Positions 10,250-23,600 of a DNA stretch of 64,000 nt are shown here, piece by piece; the first letter of the stretch is position 1; the number at the start of each line of letters is the position of its first letter. The DNA is taken from assembly GCA_037179515.1 (NCBI GenBank), contig JAXCGZ010003811.1, positions 126,001 through 190,000 of the forward strand, read 5' to 3'. A program made the position numbers and the translations under genes. The stretch comes from Halocaridina rubra. Its lineage: Eukaryota > Arthropoda > Malacostraca > Decapoda > Atyidae. The notes beneath the pieces are model-generated. The model had not been told where the DNA came from. It did no database searches and saw only the letters and a program-made list of their open reading frames with translations.

Positions 10250-10765
10250 TATCAACACAGAATACCTCCATGTTCCCTGTCATGTAAGTCGGCTAAATTG
10301 GGCATGGCAAGGGGACTGGGAATACCCTTCTTTGATGGAGACATTTCCTTATAAGGGGGATTATGGCTTTTGTATATAGATTGAAATTATTACCCTTTGA
10401 GGGGGGGGGTTTGCAAGAATACCTCCTACGTGTGCCCTGCGTGTCATAAATGTCAATTAAATGGCCCCTGTATGTCATAAAAGTCAACTACATGGGGCAT
10501 ACCAAGAAGACTGGGAAAGAGTATCTGCTTTGACTCAGCCACCCCTAACAAGGGGGTTATGGCCTTAGTATATGAATAGAGATTACAATGGGGGGGGAAA
10601 TAATACCTCCCTAGGGTTCCCCTGCATATCATAAATATTGACTAAATGGGGCTGAAAAAGGGAATGGCAATCCCCTTTGCATTTTCTTCCTATATGGAGC
10701 TGTTTATTGCTTTGATTCAGCCACCCCCGCTATAAGAGAGATTATGTCTTGTATATAGATGTATA
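10250..10765 (-). repeat. Family E repeats in tandem
   Basis: At least three units, each with TGCCCCATGTAGTTGACTTT-like and CAGCCACCCC motifs (minus and plus respectively), oriented opposite to the copies at 195-835. Short G-runs (10403, 10591) are present. Confidence 0.6.
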
Positions 10766-10789
10766 GAGTAACAAAAATACTATGTACTG

Positions 10790-11330
10790 CATGAACCAAA
10801 AGATCTTTTGACACATAATAATATATAAAACCTTTATAAATGTGGACACTCAAGAAACCCTTGTACTCTAAAACACTGGAATCTGTTTTTAACTATACAA
10901 GCTTCAGACACTTTTCAATGAGCAAATCATCAATTTAAATGAAACTCGAGAAGGCTTTATGATCTAAAATACCTGAATCTGTATTTTAATCACAAGACCT
11001 TTCGACATTATTCAATGAGTAACACCACATTAAAAACTGGCACTTGATGAAACCTTGCAATATAATACACTTGAATTCGTGTTTTTATACAACAACACCT
11101 TCCGATACCTTAGTAAGTGAAACAACAATTTCAATGCTGACACTTGACTAAACCTTGCAACCTAAAACACTTTAAGCCATGTTTTTGAACCACAAGACCT
11201 TCTGATATCTTTCAATAAGTTAAACACCAATTTAAATGTGGATGCTTGACTAAACCTTTTAATATGAATTATTGAATCACCTCTTTCACCATAAGATCTT
11301 CTGACATGCTATGATAAAATAAAATATCTA
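10790..11330. repeat. Degenerate tandem array of about 105 bp
   Basis: About five diverged units carry ACTTGACTAAACCTTGCAAC, CACTTGAATC, CACAAGACCTTCTGACA and CAATTTAAATGTGGA. The last unit runs into CACCATAAGATCTTCTGACA, which is similar to NUP133 3'UTR sequence. Confidence 0.7.
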
Positions 11331-11470
11331 TAGATAATGAATTAACTAAATACTGATCTTTTACAAATACTCACACAACTAAATATTGATCTTTTATGAA
11401 TATCCAAATAAATACTGATCTTTCATATTTACTGACATAACTAAATACTGTACTAACACAATTAATGTAA
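11330..11470. repeat. ACTAAATACTGATCTTT short tandem repeat
   Basis: Four to five imperfect copies of a unit of about 35 bp containing ACTAAATACTGATCTTT lie downstream of NUP133. Confidence 0.65.
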
Positions 11471-11489
11471 TATACACCACTAAAAAATG

Positions 11490-11600
11490 AGTACTTTCAA
11501 GATTATCACCTTAGCAGTTTATTAATATATTCAAGACGCTTCATTAACTTGGGACAGGAAGGTTGCAATTTCACCATAAGATAATCTGGCATGTTATAAA
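11490..11600 (-). pseudogene. Diverged tandem copy of the NUP133 last exon and 3'UTR
   Basis: On the minus strand, TTCCTGTCCCAAGTTAATGA...AAACTGCTAAGG aligns with the true final exon TTCCAGTTCTTAGTTAACGC...AAGCAGCTGCTTGG (11681-11730). The following 3'UTR also aligns: TAGTGGTGTATATTACATT versus TAGTGTTGTGTTTTACATT. Frame is lost and no splice acceptor was identified. Confidence 0.55.
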
Positions 11601-11680
11601 AATTAAAAAAAAGATCTTTTATAAATATGACACTACAAAATGTAAAACACAACACTAAACAAGGTGTACTTCTAAGATTT

Positions 11681-14600
11681 TTAACCAAGCAGCTGCTTAA
11701 TTTTTTCATAACCGGCGTTAACTAAGAACTGGAAGGTGGCATCATCTCTCAGGTTTCCAATTTCAGTGCTATCTAAAACCTCTTCAACAGGTATTAAAAG
11801 TTCCTGCACATCAGAACCTGCAAGAATTTAACAGATAAGAATAATAAATATATATGGAAATAAAGGGAATAACAGTGGCGTATAAAACGGGGAACTATGC
11901 AAATATCACTGTAACTAGTAGTTTTTGCTATGCAAATACAAATATACAGATATTGTACCTTGTGTAAAAGCATATACATTATTAATATATAATAATATGT
12001 AAAGTTAATATACAAGTAGAGTACCTTGTGTAAATGCCAGTTCAATAGTTTTGAAGAAGAGAGTTTCACTAATAGCCTCCAATGGATTATCTGTGTCCAT
12101 GTGTTCCCACGAATTTCGTAACACTGCTCGGATCCATATATGTTTCTTGAGATCCGCGACCTCCTCTGTGCTTACAAATGCTAGCAAATCCAATGCTTTT
12201 TTAAAATCAAATTCGTTGGCATATGTGTTTTCTTCTCCTGTGTAAAGCTGAAAAGAAAAAAATTATTCTGGTTTCTCCCATCAGGCGTTCAAGCCTACCG
12301 TGGGGCATTAAGAGGGGCATCCAGCCTAGTCTAATAGCTCTTACCTGTCTACGTCCACCACCATATGAATGGGGGCTATTTGTAACATAAAATGGCGCAA
12401 ACAGCATTTACTCATGCCCGGTATTCCAGATTGGCAACAAGAACCCACTAAAAGCAATAGGGGAGTGAAGGGCTGGCAACCCTTTCCTCCTTGATATTTT
12501 TTTCTTGCTGCATAAAAGTATTAGCTCTTTCCCTTTTATTCAACGGCGGCTTACCTGCTGGCTTCAGCAGGATATGATCTTCCTCTTTTAATTAATTGTG
12601 GCCTGCCTGCTGACTTCAGCAGGATAAATGTACGCCCTTTTTGTTCAGTTGTGGATTAGCTGCTGACTTCATCCGGATATGGTCCTTCCATTTTATTCAG
12701 CTGAGTGCAACATGCTGGCCTCAGTGGGATATGGTCCCAATACTCAGTTGTGGGCCACCTGCTGGCTTCATCAGGATATCATCCTCCTTTTTAATTCAGT
12801 TCTGGCCTACCTGCTGGCTTCAGCAGGATATAGTTCTTCCTTTTTATTCAGGTGCAGTCTACCTTCTGGCTTCAGCAGGCTACTAAATCATATTGATAAA
12901 CACTTACGTGTATCAGTTCATTTGGCGAAAGCACTCTCATAGTCTCTGGGTCTAAAGAATGTGCAGTAAGAACTGGTTCAGGGAGCTGCTCTTGATATAT
13001 TATGAGTTCTTCTTCAAGGGCAAGCGTGTCATCCTCTAAGAGACCTGCATCCCCTGTTCCAGGACTTGAGGCTGCTAAATTGCAAAGCTTGCTCAAACTC
13101 AACAAAGTCTACAAGAAGGAAAACAAAGATTACTATGAAGATTGCAAATGCTATAAACTACAAACAAATGATATTTAATTTCTGATACATAATGTAAAGT
13201 GTGTGTTTTTTGTATAAAGATAAGTACAGTATTTTTGGTTACAGCATAGTATTTTGATCAAACTCAACAGTCTATAGTAAGGAAAATAGAGATTCCTATA
13301 AAGGTTGCAAATTCTATGAAGTAAAAAATGACTGGCATTCATATGCTGATATATATTGTCAATAGTACTGTAAATTGTTTTTATTTTCCAGTACAGTACA
13401 GTATATTTATTGTTCAGGCAGTACAGTACTGTATATGTTCAGTGTATAGATACAGTATATAGATCTTCAGGTATTATAATTAATGCCTAATGTTTGCCAT
13501 CTGGAACATTACAAGGACATAACATGGCACATGAGTGTTATTTTATATTCACACATATTGAAACTTAACTTCTCTGGTTCATACTGACACAAGTTATAAT
13601 CACAATGAAGCATATATCCATGAGGTAAAAATAGGTTTCAATAGTCATTTTCTGAATTCATACAATGGCCCCAATCCCCCTTTTAAGGGGATGGCCGAGC
13701 CAAACAACACATTCATCACAAGCCAAAACACACCTTAAACCCTCCCCTTAGCTTTTTGGGGTTAAATGGTTGTCACACTGCCCCCTTACCATCCTGCTTG
13801 GGTCAACCGCAGGGTAGGTAGGTGAGATTCTTCTGCCAAGAGGTCCAGCAACTAAAAACAAAAATATAAGAATAATTACCTTTTTTCTACTCAAGAAGGC
13901 AGATTCTTCCCTTGCGAGTTGACGTAATGTAGTATGGGCAGATGCAAAATCTCTAGACTGAATCTGGTGAAGCCACGCCAAAGATGTATAGTCCTGAAGA
14001 AATCTGGAGAGATCCCCTTGATTCCCGTGTTGTAACAATCGTCCTCTCTTACCCGTTTCCAGATACCACCGGAATACAAAGTCAGAGAATCCCTGGAATG
14101 GAAGAGACTTTTTGATATACAATGTGTAAACAGTCCACAGAAGGCTAATATACATTATTTCATGAATATAAGAACAAACAAAGATTAAAAATTTTGTTTA
14201 TATCAAGTGTTCATTCCTCTGATCCAACACAAAGCATTAAAAAGGGTATCCAGCCTTAATATCCAAGGTCCAACATCTCCGTGTCTAACCTCATTCAAAT
14301 GGGAACTAAGTCTGACACATAAAATGGGGCAAAATTTTTCGTTTTTCTGAGCTTAATACAATCATTCATCATAATTAATAAAAATACTGTGAAAGATATA
14401 CGAATCTAATAGTCATTATACCTGTAAAACACCTAATTGGGGGAGGATACAGACAGAGTGGAGCTGGGTAATTAAGGTTGGATGCCCCTCCTATTGCCTG
14501 GCAGTGGACTCAAACACAGGTTTGTTATTTCTAATGTCAAGCACTCAAACCACTATGATACTGCAATCCCAACCATAAAGGATTAATATGTAGACAAAAA

Positions 14601-17600
14601 GTTCCCACCTCTGATCCGAACTGTGTCATGTATTGATTCAACCTCTCCTGATTTTCTGTGCGATCACAAACTTCCACAAGTGTTCGGAAATCGCAGTACT
14701 TCTCAGCTAAGCCCACAGCCTGGTCATACTGCCCTCCTTGAACTGAAAAATAAAGACAGAAATGAAAAATTGAATAAACATTCACAGCATCACATATACA
14801 AAATATTATTACTATCATTATTATTATTATTATTAGTGTGGAAATGGGAAAAGAAAAGATAGAAAAAAAATATATATAAAATATAACAATTGAGTACTGT
14901 AATACGAGCATTGTTCCACTGTAATCTTAAAAATTCAGCATCAATTTGTGCCCTGCTTAAACCTCTCAAGGTCCATTATCTCAACTACATGGCTAGGCAA
15001 TTCATTCCACTTCCTAGCAATTGCTAGAACAAAGTTCTTGAAGACTGATTGGTAATAAAGCTAAAAAAAAAGAAAACGTTCAACTACTTGCATTGGGTGC
15101 ATTCCGGGTAATGTGTGTGGGACGGAATAAGACAGACAGAGCATATGATAAACGTTATAGAGTAAATATAAAAAAATACAAAATCTTCCAGATGCAAAGA
15201 ACGGACAACAGTACAGTACTTGCATAATTCAGTAAAGCAAACAAAAAAGCATTACCTTAAAACTGTCCAGACCTTTAGATAACAATGGTATCTCTGTGCT
15301 ACAAGTCAGTGATTTATTTAGGAATATTAAATTTTGAGTAATTATAGAGGATATTAATCTGTTAATAACTTACCAAGGGGTTGAATAAGATTATATCTAT
15401 CTCTCTCATATGCTCGTAACAGAGCACTATGCGATTCTTGACTTAAAGCCATTAAGGATCTGATCTGTGGCTGGTATCCAGTCAAAATATGATCAGCTAA
15501 ATCTACCATCTGAATGTACAACTTGGCTCTGGTGGCCCCATCTTCAGCACGATCTAGTTCAACCTGACATGTAAATAGATTTGCAAAGAATTTATACATG
15601 CTGATTGCAATGTAGATATTAAAAAATTTCATAAAACATTAATTAATGAATTAATGCATCAACTATGCTTTCAAATCTTGAATATTTCCTTTGACCTTTG
15701 ACTGAATCTCATGCTTAATTGTTGCCAATTATGATTTTTCATAGCGTGAGTTCATTACTGTTCTGTAAATCAGTTACCTCTGAAATTGAATATATAAATA
15801 TACTCGTAAGTGCCGAGATACTCCGCTGTTACCTGTTTTTTTTACCTTCGTAGTCAAAATAATCAGATTTACAATACTCATATGCTTCTTGTGAAACAGA
15901 TTCATCAAAATGTATTGCCATCATGGTAACTATTCTATCACCATGACAAAAATATTCATATTACGGAATGAGACCTTCCCCTTAAGAGAGGGACAAGGAT
16001 ACCATTTCCTTTTTCCAGCATGTCAGAAAAGTCGACTAAGTGGGGTGGAGCGAGAAGATTGGAAATTAACTTTGTATATTCCTCCCAAAAAGAGTTAAGG
16101 TTTTTGCTTTGACTCAGTCACTTCCCTGATAAGGGTGATTATGGCTTTTGTATACAGAGAAAGAAACTTAAATTTTGATCACATTTCTAAAATCAAACAA
16201 AAATGTAATACAAAGTATTTGTAATAGGGACATAAATGTCTAATTCCCAAAACTACATTTTCTAAATTTTATCATTTCATAATACCTGTCATCCCTGAGT
16301 TAGCATATTATGTGTGTATTTTAGAAGCCAAATAAAAAATATAAAAGAGTAATAAAGAAAAGCAATACAAAAGTATTTGCAGAAGGGATGCCAAAGTTAT
16401 TGTGTACCATTTCACGTGTCACAATTAGCTCCAATGCGATTGGGAGTGGACACAGACAGATTGGAGGTGGGGCATAATGGCTAATGCCCCACAGTGGGCT
16501 CAAACAAGGGTTTGTCACTTCTAGAGTTGAGAGCTTCAAACACTGAAAAGAAGTCTCCTACAGAAACGTTATTATTATTATTATTATTATTATAATTAGC
16601 AAAGCAACAAGCCAAGCTGGAAATAGTCAAAGACTATAAATAAGATGGTAAGGAAAAGGATAAATAGAACAGAGATAAAAAAATTACAAAATATATAAGA
16701 GGGTATAACTCAGCCCAAAGAAAAAAATATATATATTACCTGCACAGTGGTCCCATGCTGTTGCAAAAGTAATGTTCGCATGCCTCTAGGCCCTTGAGAT
16801 GCTGTCCAAGGAATCAGTTCCATTGGAGGATCACTCGAAGGATTAGCGAGGGTGTTGACATTGCCAGTGGGAGATTTTGCTGATGATAGGAGTGTTAACA
16901 ACAAACTATTCACAGTGTGAATTGTGCCAGGGGCATCTCTGGGTGCTGCATCAGCTGATAAGACCTGCATTTTGGACAATCAAACATATAATTAATCATC
17001 AAATTTTAGTGCCAGTGGTTTGGGTACTAAATTCATTTTGGCGACAACCCATTTGGCCATAGATATTCTGGCTCTAAAAAGATATTTATACAGTACTGTA
17101 TTTTGAAAACCTAACCTAACCTATGCTATCTTAATGAAACAGATGGCACATAAATGGCCACGCTACACATCAGCACCCAAACAGCATCACTTAATTGTCC
17201 CATTTGGAATTTCAGACAATCAATCATATAGTCAAATATTACATGGCGGAAGGCACTTAAGTCCTCAAAGAAAAGTTAAAATATATAAGCAGTCAAAAAT
17301 TTTGAAAGTCTTGATCAATGTTGGACATCCATACATCAAAATACTAGACATTTATCCATTACAAAGGGATGTAAATATCTATTCATCTAAATGTATTAAT
17401 AAAGAATTAGAAATTTATATATGCAGTAAACAAAACTAGGCTCTTGTAAAGGAGAGTAACCCCAGGGTTAGCCTTTAACCAAACATGACCATCTTCACAA
17501 TGTAGTTTTGAGGGTTATTAAACTTTACATGGGATTCTGGGGGTTACTTATTTTTACGAGATCCCAGAAATACAGCAATCACCTCTTCCTGCGCTCGCAA

Positions 17601-20600
17601 CAAGCCCCAAACAATGGAGTCCACTCGACTGATTCGCCGATAGAAGACGTCAGCAGGAGTGAGCTTACCGGTTATGTTTTCACCCCGATCATTAAGCACA
17701 TATCTGCAAAGCAATATTTTAAAGTTAACGGCCTCTCATGAAAGGCAGAGGCAAGAGACAGTGACAGCAAAGATACTGACTATGAGTTATCATTTCGCAG
17801 GAGCCCTAGCCTCCTCTCCAATCACATGGTCCCAGTGACCTCCAGGCAATGGCTGCATAATCAGGCAGACCTATAGAAAATCACCGATCCCCCAATTAAT
17901 TGACTAATTTAACTGGTAATGACATGATACAGTGAAAGCTAACCAGCCCTTGTCCAGGATACAAATTGCAGACATTAAAGAATACAGTAGTTTCAAAATT
18001 ATTCTCCACCCCACTGAAGCCAGCAGAATGGCCATAATTGAGCAAAGAAAGGTGGTAACAGGGCTTCAAAATACCCTCTTTAAGACTTCAAAATACTCAG
18101 TTCATCACAACTGAACAAATAAAGGGGGGCAAATGGGATTCAGAATAGCCTAACAAGCCTTATATATCACAACTGAATATAATAAGGGGAGGCAACAGAC
18201 CCTATTCATCACAAGTGAACAAAATAAGGGGAGGTATAAGGGCTTCAAGAGACCCTGTTCAGGACTTCAACATACCCTCTTCAGGGCTTCAACATTATCT
18301 ATTCAGGGATTCAACATACTCTGTTCATCACAAATGAACAAAAGGAGAGGTAACAGGGTACATACATGCTCCTCACTCCCTCTTCTGTGGGGAAAAAAAA
18401 AAAAAAAAGTATTCAGGGAGGATGGTACAGTATTGCCAACTCTGCTTTTTTTTTTTTTTTTATGATTGTGACACCAGGACGGGCAAAAAAAAAAAAAAAA
18501 AAATAAAAAAATCCACCCTCATCTGGCCTGGGCACGAAGAAAACACAAAGAGAAAGAGATGGGTAGTACTGTGACTTATTAGATGTGAAGAGATAATAAG
18601 ACATGTGTAATGAATATCCAAGAATATTCGGTGTTGATGTAGGCATAGAGAGAGAACTGTAACTGAAGGAAGATTAAACATTGAACTGTCCTGGCCAGTC
18701 CTATCTAAGTCCACAAGACCCCAAAGCTGTAGTGTCGCGAGGGGCAGTTGGTGCCATGGGCCTACTTCCTCCAGTTGGATTTACTCTTTTTAAGTTATTT
18801 CTTATGACACTGGAGGACAAGGGTGGGATTCCTTCTCCCCCCATCAACAGGGATATCCCTTATGACTAGCTTTACAGTACATATTTGAAGTTATGGTTGT
18901 TAAGTCGCAAGTCACATAGGTTGTAAGATGATTACCTGTACACTACAATAAAAAATGTTTTAAAGTACTGGAAAAGCACTCTTTCAAATGTTCTAAGTAG
19001 AGTATATCTACAAAAGTCTTGGATTCTATTACTGGAGTAAATACTTTCCTCCTTCTGTCTTTCCTAACTCTTATGATCTTTATACCTTCAAAAACCTGAT
19101 CTATAGTCATTACAGGACCTACTCTTGCCATATTTCTACGTCTTCCTTTCTTTGACTATTCTTTCAGTCTATTCCATTTCTTATTGTTTATCATTCTCTT
19201 ATATTTTATTGTTTTTAAGCAGCTACTTTTTTTCTTCTTAATGTTTTCTTGGGGCCTGGGCTTCATGAGGGCCATTTTACTTGTCTGTCCCGGTGTCACA
19301 TCCATAAAAAAAATACTCTTTATATGTCAGCGTGGATTTGTTTTCATCCACTGAGTACTGCATTAAGTGGAGTAGCTCAGCATTCAACTCGGGAAGTGAC
19401 ACATCCATGTTCGAGCCTACCTCCAAGTGTTAGGAAGGGCATCTACCCTAAATACACTAGGTAATGTCCATCCCCATTCAAATGGGAATTAATAGTGGCA
19501 CAAAAAAAATTACTAGGGACAGCAGTAGCGCAATGGTTGTAGCACTCGAGTCATGAAATGACAAACCCATGTTTCAGCCTGCTGCCGAGCATAGGATGGG
19601 CATCCAGCTGTAATACCTCAGCTCCTATCTGTCTGTGTCCGCCTCCCATTCCATTAAGAATTAATAATGACACAACAAAAATTGGGGGGGACCTCAGCAG
19701 CGCAGTGGCTTGACCATTCAACTCTGGTATCAAGCCCACAACAGGTCATTAGGAAGGGAATGCACCCTTTATTCTCCAATGCCAACCTGTTTGTGTCAAC
19801 CATTATAATGGGGGATTAATAGTGACATAAACAAGCAAACAACTACCACTAACTACTTAAACTGCAAACATAATAGCATTACATTAAGAAAGGAAATACC
19901 TTATGGCAGCATCAACGAGGTGTTGGTGGTCATTGTGCTTTGCTCGCAGAGTCGAAGCAAAGGCCAATTTCTCATCATTCTCAGCCAGAGCAACTCTGGT
20001 CAACATTTGCTTTTCATCTACAATGCCAACACTCAAGCGCTGCCAGAGGCCAGTCTGAAAAACACATATCCAAGAGTTACATTCATAATGAAAATTTATT
20101 GAAATGCTAAAGATTTCTAATGAAAAGCAAAGTGACAGTGACAGAACATAGCCCAACTATATATCCCTACCATATAACTGGGGCCCAACCCCCTTCTCCA
20201 ATCAAGTAGACTTTGTGATCTCCAGGCAATGGCTGAATAATCAGGGAGACCTATGGGAATCCATCGACCAAGTTAAATGCCCAATTTAATCAGTCACCAA
20301 TACGTACCTAAACCATCCCTCTATATGATTGAAGTGAGAACATTCTAAAAAAACAGCCTACAAAATGGTAAAAAACATCTAAATAACACAAGTAGCTACC
20401 ATGATAAAAGTTTTAATACTGCAAACATTTCAACACATTTTCTGGTACTTTGTAGTTTTGGCTCTTAGCCTAATTAATTGCTTATCTATTTTTTCTCATT
20501 TATTATTCATATATTTTGCTTCCCATCATTACACTATTCTAGTCAGCATGTACGTAGCCTATCACAGAGTTATTAAAGTCAGTAAAGTTAAAAGGGTAAT

Positions 20601-23600
20601 TTTAGAAGATGACACATACAGCAGTTGTGTACATGAAAAAACTTAAGAAATTATACAGAAATAAGAAACACCCACACATACATAAAATTACAATGGTCAC
20701 AAACCCATTTGTAAGGAGGATGGCCTAGTCAAAACACATACATTCACCAGAAGCTAATACACCTCAATTACTCCTCTTACCTCCTTAGGGATAAAGGGTT
20801 GCCACAATCCCCCCTCACCACCCTGCTTGGGTCATCAACAGTGTAAATAGCCAAGGATCTTCTGCTGTGAGGCCCAACAGCCGCAGCTGGATTACCCCCA
20901 CCGCTTAAACTCATGGCAAGCCCCCACAACCACCTATTTAAGTTTACTGCCCATGTCACTAGTACACAATCTTTCTCCATTCATTCTCATCTCTCATTCA
21001 CAACTACAATTGCAAAAACAAATAACAAATTTGTTTAACTTCATACCTGATGTAAAAAATTTATATAATAATGATGTGCTGTGGCTTTATCCTTGATCTG
21101 GCTTTGTACTATGAGAGACATAAGTGCCCAAGTACTCCCAGCCTGCTCGTTCTCAGTCCAGCGAGGATCCAGAGCAGGAGAATCGTCGAGCAAATTGGTC
21201 GACAGGTTCAGTACTGTGTTGTCTAAGTAAGTGTTATCTGAGCCTGGGAACAATTCGTCCAACAAGGCCTGTAAGAAAAACAATAATTTAACTTTAGTTG
21301 AGCAACATGAAACAAATAAATATATTTTAGAATAAATTACATAAATAGTCAATAATACAGTCATAAATGATGATATCTGCAAAGTGAATTATATAGTTAC
21401 AGTCCATAATTATCATTATTAGTCTTTCTCTCTCATCAAGAGGGATGAAAACTCCTCTTTCCTATCTAGCTCAGTTGCCTCTTACAACATGCAAAGAATA
21501 CGAGTAGGTAATCTTTCTACCACATCACGAGGGATGGAACATATCCCCTTTCCTATCTCATTCAGTCGTCTCTTATGCCATGCAAAGAGTACGAGTATAG
21601 TATTCTCTCTCCCACATCATGACAGCCAGAAAGAAAAACACATACTTATAAGAAAATACGGGGAAAAAAAATCCACATATATACATACATACATATAAAA
21701 AGGCCACATTCCCCTTCTAAAGAGGATGGCCGAGTTAAAGTACACACATTCACCAGAAGTTATCAAACATCGATCACTACTCTTAGCTCCTTGGGGATAT
21801 GTAGTTACCACAATTGCAACCACCACCCTGCCTTGGTCAACCAAAATAAAATAGCAAAGCAAATGATCTCTTTTTACTCTTCCCTGAGCTTGAGGGACAT
21901 TATTAAAATGCAGATATGCAGCTCGCTCTTACCTGTGCTTGTGGGACATTATTTTTATTGAAATGCAGATATGCAGCTTGCAACCTAGATGTGGCATCGT
22001 GGCTTGCTGTTATAGCCTCAAGTCCAATGCTGCTGATATTTAGAGCTTCACATATTCTTGATGATTCTCCTACGATGCTCTCACTAAGAATGCTGTCAAA
22101 GCAGGAAAAAAAGGGGTTTAAAGGAATGACTAGCACAAATTTTTGGATATCTGCATAGTTCAACAGGGTTCTATAGACATATAACATTCATTTCCTTTAA
22201 TATTCTTTCTAATTGCTTCTTTATCTTTTTTAGAAACAAATTACTTTTGTATGGAAGGGGAGGATTCTTCAGGCAAAGAAAGGAGGCGGCCGAGTCAAAG
22301 CATACACATTCACAATAAGCTAATATACCTCTATCACTTCTCTAAGCTCCTTGGGGATAAAAGGCTGCTTGGGTCACCAAAAAAATAAGTGAGCGATGAT
22401 ACTTACTATAAAAAAAAATGTGCAAAAACACTCACAAGAGTGGATACTCTAACATTCTGATCTACAATCCACATACCAAGAGAAATTAAATACAACCATT
22501 TAGGATCTTGTAAAGATGAGTAACCCTCAAAGCTCAAGGTAAAGTTAAGTATCCCCCATAAACTGTTAGGTTGCATTAAGTTGTGTTAGTTAGGATAGGT
22601 CAGGTCAGGTTAAGTAGGGTTATATTAGGTCAGCACATGTCAGGTCAAGTTGGGTTAGATTAAGTCAGGTTAAGTTGGGTTACATTAAGTCAGGTCATAT
22701 TAGGTAAAGCTAGGTTAGATCAAGTTAAATCACTTGTCTGGTAAATATGAGCAACTCTAAGGCACCCTGGAGTTACTTCTCTTTAAAATAAAACTTGATT
22801 CCCCTCACTTACCTTGACTGATTGAGATGCTGATTGGTAGTTATGGACATGATGCCATGATTGGCTGAGAAAAAGAGGGGAAGGCCCTGAGATCGTCCTA
22901 CTCCCAGGATGCTATCGCCTGCGCCAGAAAATTCTACTCGATCTCCGCTGTCGCCTTCGCCAACAGCTGCATCATAGTAATGAAGACGTGAGTTCAAAAG
23001 GCAAATTGCTTAAATAGTTCAAAAGATAACCAGAACTGAACTGTTCAGATACAGTCTACAATGGTAGGAAAATCAAATTACAAAAACAATAAGAAAAGAA
23101 TATTATACAAAAAGGACTAAATAGACTCTCCTTGTAGTTTTCTTCATGGGCTTTTTCCTACCAATATAAAAGTATTTTCTTTTTGTATGTATGTATGTAT
23201 GGTATTCATCATAAATTATTCCTGTTGTTTTCAATAAAGATCTAAAAGTGTATATAAGTACATTATCATCGCCTCCAACACCATGCGATTTAAAGAACAA
23301 TTAATACGCTTCATATTCATATCGGCAGCATTTAAATTACATCAAGAAAGTTACCATGAAGGAAGTACCAATGATACACTGGCAACAGACGATAAAAGAA
23401 GGTGTCGTATTAATAAAAATATCAAAATCAAAAGCTACCATTACAATTTATGAATTATATTTAAAATTAAAATTAATTTTAAAACTAAACCTTATTTTAA
23501 AATTAAATCTAATTTTAAAATTAAAACAAATTTTAAAATTAAAACAAATTTTAAAATTAAAACAAATTTCAATATTAAATTAAAATACTGGGATGATTTA

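Larger units (their letters stand above)
7783..11680. other. Intergenic region between GTF3C6 and the NUP133 3' end
   Basis: Holds the GTF3C6 3'UTR (to about 7930), a degenerate repeat of about 75-150 bp (7950-8130, ATGTATTTTCTAACTCTGTTA type), two family A SINEs, one family C SINE, a 58-bp tandem duplication, family E repeats and a 105-bp array. No other gene was recognised. Confidence 0.6.

Noticed and set aside
11794..12069. 91-codon minus-strand frame after NUP133 exon 19
   Set aside because: It reads through the exon 19 donor duplicate and AT-rich intron; the true continuation is exon 20 at 11817.
16980..17060. Possible element with TTTTGGCGACAACCCATTTG motif related to the 35150 phrase repeat
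   Set aside because: Only one phrase pair matches and no inverted partner was found.
17134..17439. 101-codon frame in NUP133 intron 13
   Set aside because: AT-rich, biased to Lys/Ile/Tyr, no recognisable motif, no splice context, and lies in an intron full of repeats.
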